Part shown: positions 35,210-44,640 of the stretch, piece by piece | Layout: each line of letters starts with the position of its first letter | How positions within the stretch are numbered: position 1 is the stretch's first letter | Origin: Deltaproteobacteria bacterium | GTDB lineage: Bacteria > Desulfobacterota > Syntrophorhabdia > Syntrophorhabdales > Syntrophorhabdaceae | Direction of reading: 5' to 3' | NCBI GenBank assembly: GCA_022711595.1 | Contig: JAKLET010000003.1 | Location: 154,354-218,353, forward strand | DNA length: 64,000 nucleotides | The notes under the pieces: generated by a model | The model's database searches: none | Told to the model about the DNA's origin: nothing | The model's input: only the letters and a program-made list of their open reading frames with translations | Position numbers and translations under genes: made by a program

Positions 35210-35872
35210 TTATCGGCCGATCTTGTTTCTGACCTCTTCGATCTTTTTCCGGTAGTCGCCGCTATGGAATATCTCGGTTCCCATTACGAGAATGTTCCCG
35301 CCCGCTTCGACAACCTCTTTGGCATTGACAGCCTTGATGCCTCCATCGATCTCAAGGTCTATATAACGGCCGGCTTTATCTATCTTCTTTTTTGCCTCGG
35401 AGATCTTTTCGGCCATGGAGGGGATGTATTTCTGACCGCCGAACCCGGGGTTGACAGTCATTATGAGAACAAGATCGACAATTTGGATGACATGATCGAG
35501 AAGGCAGATGGGTGTCGCCGGGTTGAAGGATATGCCCGCTTTTGCCCCTGATTCCTTGATGACATCAAGGGTTCTGAAAAGATGATTGTCTGCCTCGGCG
35601 TGAATGGTTATGATATCCGACCCGGCGCGGGCGAACTCCTGTACGTATTGGGCGGGGTTGTCTATCATCAGGTGGACATCGAGAGGTTTTTTGTTGATCC
35701 TCCGCAGGGCCTCGACAAACATGGGGCCTATGGTTATGTTTGGAACGAAATGACCGTCCATGACGTCAATGTGGATAAGGTCCGCGCCTGCTTCCTCGAC
35801 ATCCCGTATCTCGTCGCCGAGACGCAGGAAATCGCAGGAAAGGATGGAGGGCGCGATGAGGATATCTTTCAT
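35210..35872 (-). CDS. rpe: Ribulose-phosphate 3-epimerase
   Basis: TIM-barrel enzyme of the pentose phosphate pathway that interconverts ribulose-5-P and xylulose-5-P. From ATG at 35872 it has 220 residues, the family length: IAPSILSCDFLRLG, HIDVMDGHFVPN, DVHLMI, MTVNPGFGGQKYIPSM and the phosphate-binding LEIDGGI, all intact including the metal ligands. The frame is open six codons further, but GGAGG lies 5 bases before the 35872 ATG. It follows the PASTA gene by 14 bases. Confidence 0.96.
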   Translation of the reverse strand: MKDILIAPSILSCDFLRLGDEIRDVEEAGADLIHIDVMDGHFVPNITIGPMFVEALRRINKKPLDVHLMIDNPAQYVQEFARAGSDIITIHAEADNHLFRTLDVIKESGAKAGISFNPATPICLLDHVIQIVDLVLIMTVNPGFGGQKYIPSMAEKISEAKKKIDKAGRYIDLEIDGGIKAVNAKEVVEAGGNILVMGTEIFHSGDYRKKIEEVRNKIGR

Positions 35873-35886
35873 ATAAGCCTCCATGG

Positions 35887-36582
35887 TCAATAGATATTTA
35901 TAACAATCTCTTCGGTGGAACTGAATATTGTCCTGGGCAGCACTGAATATTCGATGCCGTTTCTCGATGCCGCCTGGTCGCCTCTGGCGTAGTTGACCCT
36001 GTATCTGATCCTCTTGGCATCAAGCTCGTCCGCCAGTTCGTTGTAATTGATGTTTTTTGTGTCGGCCATGAAATAATAATACCTGATCTCAGATCCGACG
36101 AAAAAAGTAATTCGGCCATATTCCAGGATATCGCTTCCGGAAGAGGGGACCTGCGCGATTATCTTGCCTGCTTTTTCGTGGGGGACCATGACAGTTTTTT
36201 CCAGGACGAGGTGTTTTTCTGACAGCACGAGCTGCGCCTGCTCGGGGGTGAGTCCGACGAAAGACGGCACCTTCATCAGCTCGGGCCCTTCGGAGACGAT
36301 CACGTAAACAACTCTGCCTTTTTTTGTGGAGATGTTTGCGTCGGGTTTCTGGACCGTTATATGGTTGTATGGCACGTCGTTGCGCCGTTCATAGCGCATT
36401 ACAACAAGAGAAAGGCCCTTGTCTTTGATAAGTTCCCGCGCTTCTTCCACGGTTTTTCCCCGGACGTCCGGGCAGATGGTTGTCTGCTGAAATTTGAGTG
36501 TAAGGCTGATCGTCAGATACGTCGAAAGGCCGAACACCGCAATAGGTGCCAGAACATAGAGTAATATCTTTATCAGTTTCAT
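35887..36582 (-). CDS. Membrane-anchored PASTA-domain protein
   Basis: 231 residues: one N-terminal membrane helix (ILLYVLAPIAVFGLSTYLTI) and then two clear PASTA domains (CPDVRGKTVEEARELI... and VPSFVGLTPEQAQLVL...) plus a diverged third repeat. PASTA domains bind muropeptides or beta-lactams, usually on Ser/Thr kinases or penicillin-binding proteins; here no kinase or transpeptidase part is present. ATG overlaps the rsmB stop by four bases (ATGA). The linkage PASTA-rsmB-rpe is seen in other deltaproteobacteria-like genomes as far as I recall; role unknown. Confidence 0.8.
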   Translation of the reverse strand: MKLIKILLYVLAPIAVFGLSTYLTISLTLKFQQTTICPDVRGKTVEEARELIKDKGLSLVVMRYERRNDVPYNHITVQKPDANISTKKGRVVYVIVSEGPELMKVPSFVGLTPEQAQLVLSEKHLVLEKTVMVPHEKAGKIIAQVPSSGSDILEYGRITFFVGSEIRYYYFMADTKNINYNELADELDAKRIRYRVNYARGDQAASRNGIEYSVLPRTIFSSTEEIVINIY

Positions 36583-37820
36583 AGCTTTTTCATTCGCGCT
36601 ATAAAGAAACCGTCCATAGCTGTTTCATGAGGCAAAGAAAGGAAATAATCCTTATTAAACAGGAACGGCAGGGGTTTTTCAAGTACAAACTTCTTTTCTT
36701 TTGCCAGGTTGTCTATGACCTGGAGGGTTTCTTCAGGTTCAAAGGAACACACGCTGTATATGATCTGCCCTCCTCTTTTCAGGAGGTCCCAGATGGACTG
36801 GAGAAGGGAAAACTGGTAAGCCCCGAACTCGGTTATGTCCCTTTCGCCGCGCCTCCACTTGATCTCCGGATGCTTGCGAATGATGCCCAGCGATGAACAG
36901 GGGGCATCGACAAGGATGGTGTCGAAGCTGGCGGCCTTGAAGGGCGCCCTGAAGGCGTCAGCGCAGATGACATTGCCCGGGGATGATGACAGGCTGAGAC
37001 GTTTCAAGTCGTTATCCATGGAAAAGACGCATGCGTCAGGACGAAGCAGGCCTATCTGTTTCGATTTGGTCCTGGACCCTGCGCAGGCGTCGAGGATGAC
37101 CCGTCCTTTCGCCGCGCTCACCGCCATGCCTGCAAGCTGTGAGGCCTCGTCCTGGACGCTGATGAGTCCTTCGCTAAAGAGGGTGCTTTTTATGACCGGC
37201 GAGAGCTTCTCCGCAATAACGGCGGACGGCGAAAAACGACCGCTGCGTGCGGCAATGCCAATATCGCCGAGACGGCGTATTGCCTCGTCAGCGGTGATCC
37301 TGGAAGTGTCGACCCTGAGGGCGAACTCGGGTTCAGTGTTGAGCTTCGAGAGAAGCTTTTTCGTTTCGTCTTCACCAAACCGCAGCAGCCATCGCTTCGC
37401 GAGCCATTCAGGGAAAGTGAGTTCCAGGAACTCGTCACGGTGAAGACCGTGGATCTCCTTATCGTTTGCAAACTTCCGCAGGACAGCATTCACAAATCCG
37501 GCGACGAATTTCCCCCTTGCCTTCTTTGCGTAGTCCACGGCCTCTTTGATAACATGGTAGTGGGCTTTTTTCATAAAGCCCACCTGATAGATGCTCATCC
37601 ACAGCAGGTACCTGATGTCACTGTCGATCGGTTTCGCGGTATAACGGGAGAGAACATGTTCAAGGTAACCGCGCCAGCGGACCACCCCGGATGTGATCTG
37701 GTAGATAAGGGACTGTTTTCCTTCGTCAAGGTGTGAGCGGGAAAAAATGCTGTCGATGGTTTCATCGAGAAACCTTCCCGATTCAACATCTTTGATAATA
37801 CTTATCGAAATGGCCCGCAA
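36579..37820 (-). CDS. rsmB: 16S rRNA (cytosine-5) methyltransferase RsmB
   Basis: 413 residues: an N-terminal NusB-like RNA-binding domain (about 1-130) followed by a SAM-dependent m5C methyltransferase. Motifs: DACAGSRTKSKQIG (SAM), FSMDND, LVDAPCSSLGIIRKHPEIKW and YSVCSFEPEE with the two cysteines used in catalysis and release. E. coli RsmB modifies C967. Start is TTG at 37820, 13 bases after htpX, with no strong ribosome-binding site; coupling to htpX is likely. Confidence 0.93.
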   Translation of the reverse strand: MRAISISIIKDVESGRFLDETIDSIFSRSHLDEGKQSLIYQITSGVVRWRGYLEHVLSRYTAKPIDSDIRYLLWMSIYQVGFMKKAHYHVIKEAVDYAKKARGKFVAGFVNAVLRKFANDKEIHGLHRDEFLELTFPEWLAKRWLLRFGEDETKKLLSKLNTEPEFALRVDTSRITADEAIRRLGDIGIAARSGRFSPSAVIAEKLSPVIKSTLFSEGLISVQDEASQLAGMAVSAAKGRVILDACAGSRTKSKQIGLLRPDACVFSMDNDLKRLSLSSSPGNVICADAFRAPFKAASFDTILVDAPCSSLGIIRKHPEIKWRRGERDITEFGAYQFSLLQSIWDLLKRGGQIIYSVCSFEPEETLQVIDNLAKEKKFVLEKPLPFLFNKDYFLSLPHETAMDGFFIARMKKL

Positions 37821-37833
37821 GAGGTGTCCGAAA

Positions 37834-38685
37834 TTATCGGTGATAGGCCATCTCCTCCAGTCTCTTTATCCTTTCTTCGACAGGCGGATGGGTGCTGAAA
37901 AGAGAAAGGACGCCTCCCGCGCTGAAAGGGTTCATGATAAAAAGAGGTGCCGTGGAAGGGTTGGCGTCATTCATCGGGTTTCTCGCGATACCGGCATGAA
38001 GTTTGCGAAGCGCTCCTGCCAGGTAGAGGGGGTTGCCGGATAAGGACGCGCCCCCTTCATCGGCAAGGTACTCACGCGAACGGGAGATAGCAAGCTGTAT
38101 GAGCATCGCGGCAAAAGCGGCTATAACGGAGAAAAGGATAACAGCAAGGATGTTGCCGCCGCCTTCATCATCATCACTGCCGCCCCCGAAGAATGCCGCA
38201 AAGCGTGCCCAGCTGGCGATCATGGTGATGGCACCCGCCAGGGTTGCGGCTACGCTCTGGATGAGGATATCGCGGTGTTTGATGTGGGAGAGCTCATGGG
38301 CGAGTACGCCTTCAAGCTCCTGGTCCGTCGTGATGCGCATGATCCCGGTGGTTACCGCAACGACGCCGTGTTCCGGATTACGGCCGGTCGCGAATGCATT
38401 GGGACTGTCGCTTTCTATTAAAAAAACCTTCGGCATGGGGATGGAGGCCCTCTGGGCGAGGGATGCCACCGTGCGGTAGAGCGCCGGGGCGTCCTGTTCG
38501 GAAACCTGCTTTGCGCCGTACATGGCGAGGACGATCCTGTCGCAGAACCAGTAGCTTATAAAATTCATGACCAGTGCCACCATAAAAGCGATCATCGCGC
38601 CCGATTGCCCTCCGATGATGCTTCCAAGTCCGACAAGAATGACTGTCAGGACGGTCATGAGAAAAAAAGTCTTGAATCTGTTCAT
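37834..38685 (-). CDS. htpX: Membrane zinc protease HtpX
   Basis: 283-residue M48-family protease that degrades misfolded membrane proteins. Two N-terminal membrane helices, zinc motif HELSH (130-134), two more helices (about 145-195), and the third ligand in [14 protein letters not shown] at 38685 follows GGGGG; an in-frame ATG nine codons upstream (38712) lies inside the promoter -10 region and is rejected. First gene of a six-gene minus-strand unit. Confidence 0.94.
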   Translation of the reverse strand: MNRFKTFFLMTVLTVILVGLGSIIGGQSGAMIAFMVALVMNFISYWFCDRIVLAMYGAKQVSEQDAPALYRTVASLAQRASIPMPKVFLIESDSPNAFATGRNPEHGVVAVTTGIMRITTDQELEGVLAHELSHIKHRDILIQSVAATLAGAITMIASWARFAAFFGGGSDDDEGGGNILAVILFSVIAAFAAMLIQLAISRSREYLADEGGASLSGNPLYLAGALRKLHAGIARNPMNDANPSTAPLFIMNPFSAGGVLSLFSTHPPVEERIKRLEEMAYHR

Positions 38686-38714
38686 AAAACCCCCGGTCAA
38701 ATCAATATGCATAG

Positions 38715-38742
38715 ATTATAAACATTCTGACGGTTTTATCAA
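38715..38742 (-). promoter_or_regulatory. Promoter of the htpX-rsmB-PASTA-rpe-DUF3786-rhodanese unit
   Basis: Minus strand TTGATA (38737-38742), 16-base spacer, perfect TATAAT (38715-38720); predicted leader about 23 bases. Confidence 0.65.
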
Positions 38743-38912
38743 GGTCTGCCATGTTCTGAAAACCTTGCCTTTTTGGGCGGAAAGGTCATAAAATAAACGG
38801 GCAATTTGAGAATCATCCATGATTGGACGATAATCATCAGCAAACCCGTATTTTTGCAGAAAAAGCGCCCCGGTGAGTGTAGCCGTGCGGGAGTATAAAG
38901 TCGGCCCTATCG

Positions 38913-41900
38913 ATGAACGACGGTAATAATAAGAATATAAAAGATGCTCTCAGGGAGAGCGAAGAGACCGCACGCGCACTTCTGAATGCGCCGCCGGACG
39001 CGGCGTTCCTCGTCGACATGGAAGGTACGCTGATCACGGTCAATGAGAACCTTGCAAGGCGCTTTGGAAAAAAAGCGGACGAGATGACGGGCCGGAACAT
39101 TTTCGACTACATCGCCGGTGAGCTTATCGGGAGCCGAAAGGCCCATCTGCATGAGGTTTTCCGCACCGGCCGGCCCTGTTCTTTTGTTGATTTCAGGGAC
39201 GGACTGTGTCTTGAGAACCACTATTACCCTTTGTTCGACGGCGGGGACAAGGTGGCAAGAATAGCCGTTTACAGCCGCGACATCACCGAAAGCAGGCGCG
39301 CTCAGGAGGCCCTCAAGGAATCCGAGGAGCGTTACCGGTCGGCCATAGAGAATTCCAATGACGGCGTTGCCATAATGCGGGGCGGGATCCATCTCCATGT
39401 GAATAAAAAATTTGTCGAGATTTTCGGATACGACGAACCGGGGGACATTATCGGCAAACCCCAGTCGATGGTCGTTCATTCCGATGATTACGAAAGGGTG
39501 AAGGACCTGACGGACCGCAGGCAGAAAGGGGAGAACGTACCTGACCGTTACGAGTTCAAAGGGATAAGAAAAAATGGCGAAACCATATTTCTCGAAGTTT
39601 CGGCCACTGCAATAACCTACCGTTATCAGCCGGTCGCGCTGGTTTACATGAGGGATGTCACGGCCCGGAGAAAGACGGAAGAGGACCTCTGGCTTACCCA
39701 TTTTTCAATAGATCACTGTTCTGAATCGATCTTCTGGATCAAGCCGGACGGGCGCTTCATTTACGTCAATGAAGCCGCCTGTGCGAGACTTGGATATTCC
39801 AGGGACGAACTGCTTGCGCTGTCCATTATGAATGTAGACCCGAAATACACGAAAAGGCAGTTCTCCGCCCTCGGCAGGATCATGAAGAAGAAAGGCTCCA
39901 CGAAATTCAGGTCCGACCATAAGACGAAAGACGGAGCGGTATTTCCCGTGGAGATCATTGCCAATTATATTCGCTACAATGATGAAGAGTTGATCTTTTG
40001 CTTTGCCAGGGACATCTCCGAGAAGGAACTGGCGGAAGAAAGACTGAGTACTGAGAGGCACAGGTTCCAGGTCCTCATAGAGAACGCTCCCTTCGGAATG
40101 GCCATGTTTGACAGCGGCGGGAAATATCTTTATTGCAACCCTAAATTCACGGAGATATTCGGTTACGATCTTTCCGATATCCCGGATCGGGAAGCCTGGT
40201 TCGACAGGGCCTACCCCGATGAGGCCGTCAGAAGGACTGCCTGGAGTTCCTGGCAGTATGACGCGGCCGTGAAAGAAGCCGGGGAAAAGATGCCCAGGAC
40301 CTTTCCCATAGTGTGCAAGAACGGGGAGATGAGGTTTATTAATATCATAACCGTGCGTCTCGAAAATGGTGATTATGTCGTAAGTTATGAAGATATAACA
40401 AGGAGGCGCCATGCCGAGGAGGCCCTCGCCGACGAAAAGGAACGCCTCGCCGTCACGCTTCGTTCAATCGGGGACGGGGTGATCGCGACAGACCGCTCCG
40501 GAAGGGTAGTTCTCATCAATTCAGTCGCCGAGGAACTGACCGGCTGGAAACAGGAAGAGGCGGAGGGTAAAGACCTCAACGAAGTTTTTCACATCATCAA
40601 CGAAAAGACCCGCGAGAGATGTGAAAACCCCGTCGTAAAGGTATTGCGGATGGGGACAGTGGTCGGTCTCGCGAACCATACGGTCCTTGTATCGCGAGGC
40701 GGCAGGGAACTCGTGATAGCCGACAGCGGGGCGCCTATCAGGGGCAAGGATAAAAACATCGTCGGTGTTGTCCTCGTCTTTCGCGATGTGACAGAAAAGA
40801 AAAAAATGGACGAGGAGCTCCAGAAGATGAGCAAACTTGAATCCGTGGGGATCCTCGCGGGCGGCATCGCCCATGACTTCAACAATATCCTCGCGGCCAT
40901 CCTCGGCAATATCTCTCTTGCCAGGCTGCATGTGAAGGTCCAGGATGAAAAGGTATACAAACGTCTTCTCGATGCGGAACAGGCAATCCTCAGGGCCAAG
41001 GATCTTACCCAGCAGCTCCTTACGTTTTCAAAAGGCGGATCGCCTATCAAGAAAACAACATCCATCGAAAATATCCTGAAAGAGACGGCAGGTTTTGCCC
41101 TGACAGGTTCACGGGTAAAATGCGAGTTTTCTATCGGCAAGGATCTGTATTCAGTTGACATTGACGAAGGACAGATAAGCCAGGTTCTCAACAATCTTTT
41201 CATCAATGCACAACAGGCCATGCCGGGAGGAGGGGTCATTACCGTTGGGGCCGACAACATCGTCGCGAAACAGGGCATTATCGAACACGGTGTTTTCCTT
41301 CAACCCGGCGGGTATGTCCGGATATCGGTGCAGGACCATGGGGTAGGTATCCATAGCAATCATGTCGACAAGGTGTTTGACCCTTATTTTACGACGAAGC
41401 AGAAGGGCAGCGGTCTTGGTCTTGCCACATCCTACTCGATCATCAAGAACCACGGCGGTCATATAACCCTGGAATCAAGACTTGGTGCAGGTACAACCTT
41501 CTTCATTTACCTGAAAGCGGCGAAACACGGCAGGAAGCATGTAAAAAACAGTAAAGAAGACCTTATGCTGACGAAGATGAAGGGGAGGGTCCTGCTCATG
41601 GATGATGAAGAGATGATCCTTCGTTCCTCGAGTGAGATGCTCAGAAGTCTTGGATATGAAGTAGAGTGTGTCACGGAAGGCAATGAGGCTATTGAAAGCT
41701 ATATTAAGGCCCGAAACGCCGGAACCCCTTTCGATGTGATCATCCTTGATCTTACAATCCCGGGAGGCATGGGCGGCAAGGATACCATGAAGAAACTCTT
41801 CACCATGGATCCCGATGTAAAGGTGATCGTTTCCAGCGGTTATTCGAACGATCCCATCATGGCCAGGTTTCATAAATACGGGTTTAAAGGTGTGATCGCC

Positions 41901-41969
41901 AAGCCCTACCTCATGGAGGAACTGGGTGAGGTGATCATTCATGTCATTCGCGGCAGCGAAGTGATCTGA
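38913..41969 (+). CDS. Multi-PAS hybrid histidine kinase with C-terminal receiver
   Basis: 1018 residues without membrane segments, so a cytoplasmic sensor. Five PAS/PAC modules (roughly 10-125, 130-250, 255-370, 375-500, 505-630) are followed by a HisKA domain with phospho-acceptor His654 in GGIAHDFNNILAAILG, a HATPase domain (NNLFINAQQAMPGGG, GSGLGLATSYSIIKNHGG), then a receiver domain with acidic MDDEE, phospho-acceptor Asp946 (IILDLTIPGG) and Lys in IAKPY. The HDFNN type H-box is typical of NtrB-like hybrid kinases. No separate response regulator is adjacent; output is unknown. No Shine-Dalgarno precedes the ATG. Confidence 0.93.
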   Translation: MNDGNNKNIKDALRESEETARALLNAPPDAAFLVDMEGTLITVNENLARRFGKKADEMTGRNIFDYIAGELIGSRKAHLHEVFRTGRPCSFVDFRDGLCLENHYYPLFDGGDKVARIAVYSRDITESRRAQEALKESEERYRSAIENSNDGVAIMRGGIHLHVNKKFVEIFGYDEPGDIIGKPQSMVVHSDDYERVKDLTDRRQKGENVPDRYEFKGIRKNGETIFLEVSATAITYRYQPVALVYMRDVTARRKTEEDLWLTHFSIDHCSESIFWIKPDGRFIYVNEAACARLGYSRDELLALSIMNVDPKYTKRQFSALGRIMKKKGSTKFRSDHKTKDGAVFPVEIIANYIRYNDEELIFCFARDISEKELAEERLSTERHRFQVLIENAPFGMAMFDSGGKYLYCNPKFTEIFGYDLSDIPDREAWFDRAYPDEAVRRTAWSSWQYDAAVKEAGEKMPRTFPIVCKNGEMRFINIITVRLENGDYVVSYEDITRRRHAEEALADEKERLAVTLRSIGDGVIATDRSGRVVLINSVAEELTGWKQEEAEGKDLNEVFHIINEKTRERCENPVVKVLRMGTVVGLANHTVLVSRGGRELVIADSGAPIRGKDKNIVGVVLVFRDVTEKKKMDEELQKMSKLESVGILAGGIAHDFNNILAAILGNISLARLHVKVQDEKVYKRLLDAEQAILRAKDLTQQLLTFSKGGSPIKKTTSIENILKETAGFALTGSRVKCEFSIGKDLYSVDIDEGQISQVLNNLFINAQQAMPGGGVITVGADNIVAKQGIIEHGVFLQPGGYVRISVQDHGVGIHSNHVDKVFDPYFTTKQKGSGLGLATSYSIIKNHGGHITLESRLGAGTTFFIYLKAAKHGRKHVKNSKEDLMLTKMKGRVLLMDDEEMILRSSSEMLRSLGYEVECVTEGNEAIESYIKARNAGTPFDVIILDLTIPGGMGGKDTMKKLFTMDPDVKVIVSSGYSNDPIMARFHKYGFKGVIAKPYLMEELGEVIIHVIRGSEVI

Positions 41970-41972
41970 AGA

Positions 41973-42087
41973 CGGTTTGAGCCGTTTTAACTGCTCGAAC
42001 CGTTTGAACGTTAAGAAGCCTGGAAAAACAAAAAAGGTCTTTGTCTTTAAGCGCTCAAGCGGTTCAAGCTGCTCGAGCGGCTCAAGC
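41973..42087. repeat. 9-bp word inverted repeat island at the kinase/polyferredoxin convergence
   Basis: Left arm (41973-42012) gtttgagcc-gttttaact-gctcgaacc-gtttgaacg. The right arm (42051-42087) reads on the other strand gcttgagcc-gctcgagca-gcttgaacc-gcttgagcg. Many differences are T/C or A/G, allowing G-U pairs in RNA. The right arm supplies the stop codon of the minus-strand gene. Confidence 0.85.
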
Positions 42088-43593
42088 TTTCTTTCGGGCG
42101 AAGACCTCGATGGCGGAGCGGCCCTCGAGGGGGCACTTGTTCTCGCAGATGCCGCACCCGTTGCACAGTTCATCGATGACATACGGTCTTTTCAGGATGA
42201 CCTTTCTGCCCTGATAGTCGACGTCGCTCACGGTCTCGAACCTGATTGCCTTTTCAGGGATCGGGCAGTGTTCCTCACAGACGATGCAGTTGAGCTTTTT
42301 CGCGTAAGGCAGGCAGAGGTTCCTGTCAATGACTGCGGTCCCAATGATGCTCTTTTTTTTCTTCTCGGGAGAGAGCCCCGGTATGGCGCCCGTTGGGCAG
42401 ACCTGACCGCAGAGCGTGCAGTTGTATTCGCAGTATCCCAATCTGGGGATGATGACGGGCATGAAAATACCCGTTATACCCGCCCTCATAAGGTCAGGAT
42501 ACAGGGCACTTCGCAGACAGACCTTCATGCATTCGCCGCATCGGACGCATTTCTTCAGGAACTCGCTTTCGCTGGTAACGCCTGGAGGGCGGAGGAGGCG
42601 ATGGTCTTTTTCGGGCCGACGGAACGAGAATGCCTTTGAGAGAAAAATGCCGGAAAAGAGGCTTCCCAGCAATATCCTTTTAGACAGGACAGGCTGTTTC
42701 CCCGTGCCGGCGGCGGATGCAAAGGCTTTTTTTACCTTGAAGGGGAACACAACTCTGTCGAAGCGGCACTTTACCCTGCACTGCATGCATCGGATACAGC
42801 CGTCGGCCTGAAAGATCTCTTCGTCGAACGCGGTGGCACAGTGGTCTTTGCATTCGCCGCAATCCTTGCAGATCCGCCCAGGCATTCTGCTGAAGATCGA
42901 AAAGCGTCCCAAAAGGCCAAGGAGCGTGCCCAAAGGGCAGATGTTCCTGCACCAGTTCCTTTTTTCGAACCTTTCGAGGAAGAGGATAAAAAGGAAGATG
43001 GCAAGCGACAGGAATGCTAGGGGGTAGAAGGTCTCCCGGAAGGGAAGGACATAATCGCGCAGAAAATGGTAAACAAACCCGACGTGGTCCCGCCCGCCCC
43101 CGGCCAGTCCGTACAGGCCCGACCATCCTGCACGTGCAGTGTAACCCAGAAGGGGATACAAGAAAAAGGTGAGCGCCCTGATGAGGATCGCGAGGGGGTC
43201 AAATACGCCCGATATATTGACGGAGAAGAGGGACATGACGAGGAGCGTGAATAGGATGTAATATTTCAAAGGGCCCTTGAGGAAGCGTATCGGAGCGCTC
43301 CTTCGCATCTTTTTTGTGAGAAGGTCGATGATGGTCCCGAGAGGGCAGATCCAGCCGCAGAAGAACCTCCCCAGGATCACGGTGAACACCGCCGTGAGAA
43401 TGGCGGGGATGAGAAGCGCCGTGAAACCCTTCACGGCGAAGAGATAGCTTGCGAGAACGAGAGGATTGGCCCTGAAGAAACTGTTCACGGCCACGGAGAT
43501 CTCGTCCTTGCCCCGGTAGTCGGTGATGATGAAGAGGAACAGGAAGAGGGCCAGGAAGAACAATTGGGAGATGCGGGAGGCTGTTACCTTCAT
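42082..43593 (-). CDS. Membrane-bound NapH-like polyferredoxin
   Basis: 503 residues. The N-terminal half has about five membrane helices with the NapH/NosR-type motifs CGWICPLG and CRNICPLG. The C-terminal half has a string of 4Fe-4S motifs: CKDCGECKDHC, CIRCMQCRVKC, CVRCGECMKVC, CEYNCTLCGQVCP, CIVCEEHCP and CNGCGICENKCP. It should carry electrons between the quinone pool and a soluble or periplasmic partner. It lies downstream of a DUF362 gene, a pairing frequent in anaerobes. The TGA stop is inside a repeat word. Confidence 0.87.
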   Translation of the reverse strand: MKVTASRISQLFFLALFLFLFIITDYRGKDEISVAVNSFFRANPLVLASYLFAVKGFTALLIPAILTAVFTVILGRFFCGWICPLGTIIDLLTKKMRRSAPIRFLKGPLKYYILFTLLVMSLFSVNISGVFDPLAILIRALTFFLYPLLGYTARAGWSGLYGLAGGGRDHVGFVYHFLRDYVLPFRETFYPLAFLSLAIFLFILFLERFEKRNWCRNICPLGTLLGLLGRFSIFSRMPGRICKDCGECKDHCATAFDEEIFQADGCIRCMQCRVKCRFDRVVFPFKVKKAFASAAGTGKQPVLSKRILLGSLFSGIFLSKAFSFRRPEKDHRLLRPPGVTSESEFLKKCVRCGECMKVCLRSALYPDLMRAGITGIFMPVIIPRLGYCEYNCTLCGQVCPTGAIPGLSPEKKKKSIIGTAVIDRNLCLPYAKKLNCIVCEEHCPIPEKAIRFETVSDVDYQGRKVILKRPYVIDELCNGCGICENKCPLEGRSAIEVFARKKA

Positions 43594-43627
43594 AAGAAAT
43601 ATAAGATTATTTCAATGTTTGCGGTGC

Positions 43628-43737
43628 GTTTCAAAGATCTCATTTGTTCCAGCCATTTTTTGATGATGAAGGCATTGAAGGTGTGCTTTTTGTCTTTCCG
43701 GCTGAAACAGTTGAAACGGCTGGAACTGTTTCCGGGT
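43628..43737. repeat. Partial 9-bp word repeat between the DUF362 and polyferredoxin genes
   Basis: A clear arm at 43699-43735 (ggctgaaac, agttgaaac, ggctggaac) faces a degraded arm near 43628-43660 (gtttcaaag ... gttccagcc). It sits between two minus-strand genes that otherwise look like one unit. Confidence 0.5.
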
Positions 43738-44619
43738 TCACGCTTTTATCACCTTTATCTTGTTCAGATCCATCTCCCCGAGGCCGCGTTTGTGTGCGGT
43801 GACTGTTGTAGAGAGGTCCCGGGGGTTCATGCCGAAAAGGGTTGTAGCGTATGCGTCGGCGGCAACGATGTCCCGCGAGGCGATGACCTTGTTCAAGACC
43901 TTGACGTCCTTCAGGCTGCCGCCTTGAGGGCCATGGGCTGTGAGGACGCGTGTCGCATCGATAATGACAAGATGGCTCTTGACCCTGCTGTTCACGTCTG
44001 CCAGGGCATCCTCAATGCTGCGGTGGATGTGTCCCCTGTTTTCGCCCATGATGCCCATCAGGTTCTTGAGTCCGAGTGTGAGTCCTGTAAGGCTATGGTG
44101 CTTTGCGATGGGCACGTTGATGAAGACGTCGGCCGCGAGGGCCTCGTCATAGAGAGGCCAGTCCTTCAGAAAGCGGCCGTTGAGAGTTGTTTTTTTGAAG
44201 CGTTCATTCTCGACATGCTTGACTTCGACGTTCTTCATGCCTTTCAGAATTGCCGGAATGCCGCTGTTTTCGTAGCAGCGCCGCGGGTCGGCACAGGTGT
44301 TGTCGAAGATCTTTACTTTTTTTGCACCGGCGGCAAGGCATTCTTCTATAACGGCCTTAATCACCACCGGATTGGTGTTCGCGGCATATTCGGGTTTCCT
44401 GTCCCAGCCGATGTTAGGTTTGACCACGACGGTGTTGCCCGGCTTAACGACGACCTTCATTCCTCCCAGGGCGGCGACGGCCCTGCGGGTGACCGCCGCG
44501 TGATCTGTCCCTTCGGCGACGGCTACGACCGGCTGGCCGGACTGGGCCATCAATCGGGACGGGAGCTGGCTTGCAAGAAGTGTGGAGAGGGTGGCCTTCA
44601 GAAAATCCCTGCGTTTCAT
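43738..44619 (-). CDS. DUF362-domain protein with Tat-type signal
   Basis: 293 residues. The N-terminus MKRRDFLKATLSTLLASQ is a twin-arginine signal, implying export after cofactor insertion. The DUF362 body has VVVKPNIGWDRKPEYAANTNP and the block GLTLGLKNLMGIMGENRGHIH; family members are linked to Fe-S or electron-transfer roles, but no reaction is established. There is no CxxC ferredoxin part, so clusters may come from the adjacent polyferredoxin. ATG at 44619 is 22 bases from the SufB-like stop, so all these minus genes could be one transcript. Confidence 0.83.
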   Translation of the reverse strand: MKRRDFLKATLSTLLASQLPSRLMAQSGQPVVAVAEGTDHAAVTRRAVAALGGMKVVVKPGNTVVVKPNIGWDRKPEYAANTNPVVIKAVIEECLAAGAKKVKIFDNTCADPRRCYENSGIPAILKGMKNVEVKHVENERFKKTTLNGRFLKDWPLYDEALAADVFINVPIAKHHSLTGLTLGLKNLMGIMGENRGHIHRSIEDALADVNSRVKSHLVIIDATRVLTAHGPQGGSLKDVKVLNKVIASRDIVAADAYATTLFGMNPRDLSTTVTAHKRGLGEMDLNKIKVIKA

Positions 44620-44640
44620 TGTGCCCTCCGTTCTTTTGCC

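Noticed and set aside
35873..35890. Upstream ATG extension of rpe
   Set aside because: The GGAGG site serves the inner ATG at 35872, which also gives the conserved N-terminus.
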